DNA of 7,039 nucleotides from Muribaculaceae bacterium (GTDB lineage: Bacteria > Bacteroidota > Bacteroidia > Bacteroidales > Muribaculaceae), in contig JAEEVB010000128.1 in the NCBI GenBank assembly GCA_016287065.1, forward strand, positions 1 to 7,039, given 5' to 3'. The notes under the pieces are model-generated. The model had not been told where the DNA came from. It saw only the letters and a list, made by a program, of their open reading frames with translations, and ran no database searches. Position numbers and translations under genes: made by a program. Positions 5,886-7,039 of the stretch are shown one piece after another. Position 1 is the stretch's first letter; every line of letters starts with the position of its first letter.

Positions 5886-6050
5886 CCTGCGAAAGGTTCT
5901 TAAACATTTACGGTTGCAAACGAAAACCGTTGGCAGGGTGCCTTAATGTGCCGTGTTTAAACGGATAGGCACTGTTTTGATTTACAAATTGATAAAAAAT
6001 GAAATTTTAAAAAATAACAAATTTTAACATGAAAAATCGTTCAGTAACGG
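5886..6050. other. Non-coding, A/T-rich gap upstream of the NlpC/P60 promoter
   Basis: With the promoter and leader this makes up the 249-nt space between nnr and the hydrolase gene. I see no gene or RNA of a known family here. Two small inverted repeats are present: ACGGTT (5910-5915) with AACCGT (5925-5930), and GTGCC (5949-5953) with GGCAC (5968-5972), the second enclosing GTTTAAAC. Neither is followed by a T-run on the minus strand, so no clear terminator for nnr is visible. The stretch 5974-6050 is strongly A/T-rich. Confidence 0.5.
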
Positions 6051-7039
6051 TTAAAATGCGTCGTTATAGCCAGGAGTGGGGAGTGGCCTCATAATGTACT
6101 TGATAGCCTTGCCCACGTGGTTGGCGATGTCGCCCGCGCTGAGTCCGTGAGTGCCTTGCTCCTCGACTGCAATGTCGCCTGCCTTGCCGTGCACATACAC
6201 GCCCAGCACCACACCCCAGTCGGGAGCATAGCCCTGTGCAATGAAGGCTGCAATCACACCGGTGAGCACATCGCCGCTGCCTGCGGTTGCCATGCCCGCA
6301 TTGCCGCTGCTGTTGATGTAGACCTTGCCGTCGGGCCTGACGGTCATGGTGTAGTGGCCCTTGAGCACGATGGTGATCTCGTAGAGTTTTGAGACGTCGA
6401 TGGCCTTTTTGAGGCGCTCTTCATCGCTGTGATGCAGGCCAAAGAGGCGGTCGAACTCGGCATCGTGTGGGGTGAGGATGGAGCCCTTGGGAATGCTGCG
6501 CAGCAACATGGGTCTCAGTGCGATGCAGTTGAGGGCATCGGCATCGAGAATGCAGGGCATGCGGTAGTTTTTGATGAAAGTGTCGACGGCGTCGAGGGTC
6601 TCGTCGGCAATGCCCATGCCAGGACCGAGTGCCACCACGCTATACTTGTGATGAAGCTCGATGTTGGTGGTGAAAATTTCGTTGCGGTCGCCCTCGAAGA
6701 GCACCTCGGGGGCGGCGGCCATGAGGGGCGAGAAGCCGCATCGGGGTGCATGCACGGTGACGAGCCCGGCTCCGGCTCTGGTGGCTCCCCTGGCCGAGAG
6801 AATGGCGGCTCCCATCATGCCGTAGCTACCCGCTACGAGGAATACGGTGCCGTTGTCGTACTTATTGATAAAGGGGGAGTGTGGCTTGAGAATGCCTCTC
6901 ACATCGCTCTCCTCGATGAGGTAGAAGTCGGTGGGCGTCTTATTGATGGCGCTCTCGCTCAGGTCGAGGTCAAGCACTTTGCACTCGCCCACAAACTGTG
7001 CGTTCTCGGCCAAGCAGAATGCGAGACGCTTGACCTGGA
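6051..7039 (-). CDS. nnr: NAD(P)H-hydrate repair enzyme Nnr (N-terminal part cut off)
   Basis: This is the C-terminal part of the bifunctional metabolite-repair enzyme. Its N-domain epimerises NAD(P)HX, and its C-domain dehydrates S-NAD(P)HX back to NAD(P)H using ADP or ATP. The frame runs off the right edge, so the TTG at 7013 is not the start. The residues before it (QVKRLAFCLAENAQFVG) match the end of the YjeF_N epimerase domain, supporting a fused protein. The dehydratase domain is complete: GSYGMMGAAILSARGATRAG (glycine-rich nucleotide site), VALGPGMG, ILDADALN, ILTPHDAEFDRL, IVLKGHYTMT, then NAGMATAGSGDVLTG. The catalytic Asp of the GSGD block lies at 6270-6272. The motif spacing is normal, with no sign of decay. 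The protein ends a few residues after the domain (YNDAF). It points the same way as the NlpC/P60 gene but probably forms a separate transcription unit. Confidence 0.95.
   Translation of the reverse strand, partial: QVKRLAFCLAENAQFVGECKVLDLDLSESAINKTPTDFYLIEESDVRGILKPHSPFINKYDNGTVFLVAGSYGMMGAAILSARGATRAGAGLVTVHAPRCGFSPLMAAAPEVLFEGDRNEIFTTNIELHHKYSVVALGPGMGIADETLDAVDTFIKNYRMPCILDADALNCIALRPMLLRSIPKGSILTPHDAEFDRLFGLHHSDEERLKKAIDVSKLYEITIVLKGHYTMTVRPDGKVYINSSGNAGMATAGSGDVLTGVIAAFIAQGYAPDWGVVLGVYVHGKAGDIAVEEQGTHGLSAGDIANHVGKAIKYIMRPLPTPGYNDAF

Noticed and set aside
1..7039. CRISPR arrays, tRNA/rRNA genes, insertion sequences or prophage genes
   Set aside because: No regularly spaced repeats, tRNA-like cloverleaf, transposase motifs or terminal repeats flanking a coding unit were found on either strand.

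Overview
The window looks like chromosomal DNA from a member of the Bacteroidales, probably a Prevotellaceae or Muribaculaceae relative. Three things point there. The gene families are typical of that order: a DUF4919 secreted protein, a DKNYY-repeat lipoprotein, an NlpC/P60 hydrolase with a short Pro-rich linker, and a fused Nnr. At least two promoters match the Bacteroidetes pattern (-33 TTTG, 20-nt spacer, -7 TAnnTTTG). Start codons follow A/T-rich leaders rather than strong Shine-Dalgarno sequences. Genus-level placement is inference.

Layout, left to right. (1) A rightward cluster at 1-2423: the 3' part of a 7TM-HD (PgpH-like) cyclic-dinucleotide phosphodiesterase, a small polytopic membrane protein resembling DUF456, and 14 nt later a secreted DUF4919 protein. 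It ends at a strong bidirectional terminator (2445-2480). (2) A leftward DKNYY-repeat lipoprotein (2532-3362) that converges on that terminator. (3) A 168-bp divergent control region (3363-3530) with two near-consensus promoters facing outward and two palindromes. (4) A rightward single-polypeptide ABC-type ATPase plus DUF4435 (Toprim-like) protein (3531-5126), ending at a second bidirectional terminator. (5) Two leftward genes: a secreted NlpC/P60 cysteine peptidase (5226-5801), and, 249 bp upstream of it, the NAD(P)H-hydrate repair enzyme Nnr (6051 to the right edge, N-terminal part cut off). The 249-bp gap carries the hydrolase promoter and a perfect 13-bp inverted repeat.

Most genes look like ordinary envelope and metabolic housekeeping genes. 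The phosphodiesterase, the NlpC/P60 enzyme and the two exported proteins all concern the cell envelope or osmotic/wall homeostasis, but nothing shows that they work together. The gene most worth following up is the ATPase-DUF4435 fusion. It has the two activities found in OLD nucleases and in the PARIS anti-phage system (AriA ATPase + AriB DUF4435), in a compact 531-residue protein. It is an isolated single-gene unit with its own promoter and terminator. A defence role is inference from the family, not something the sequence proves.
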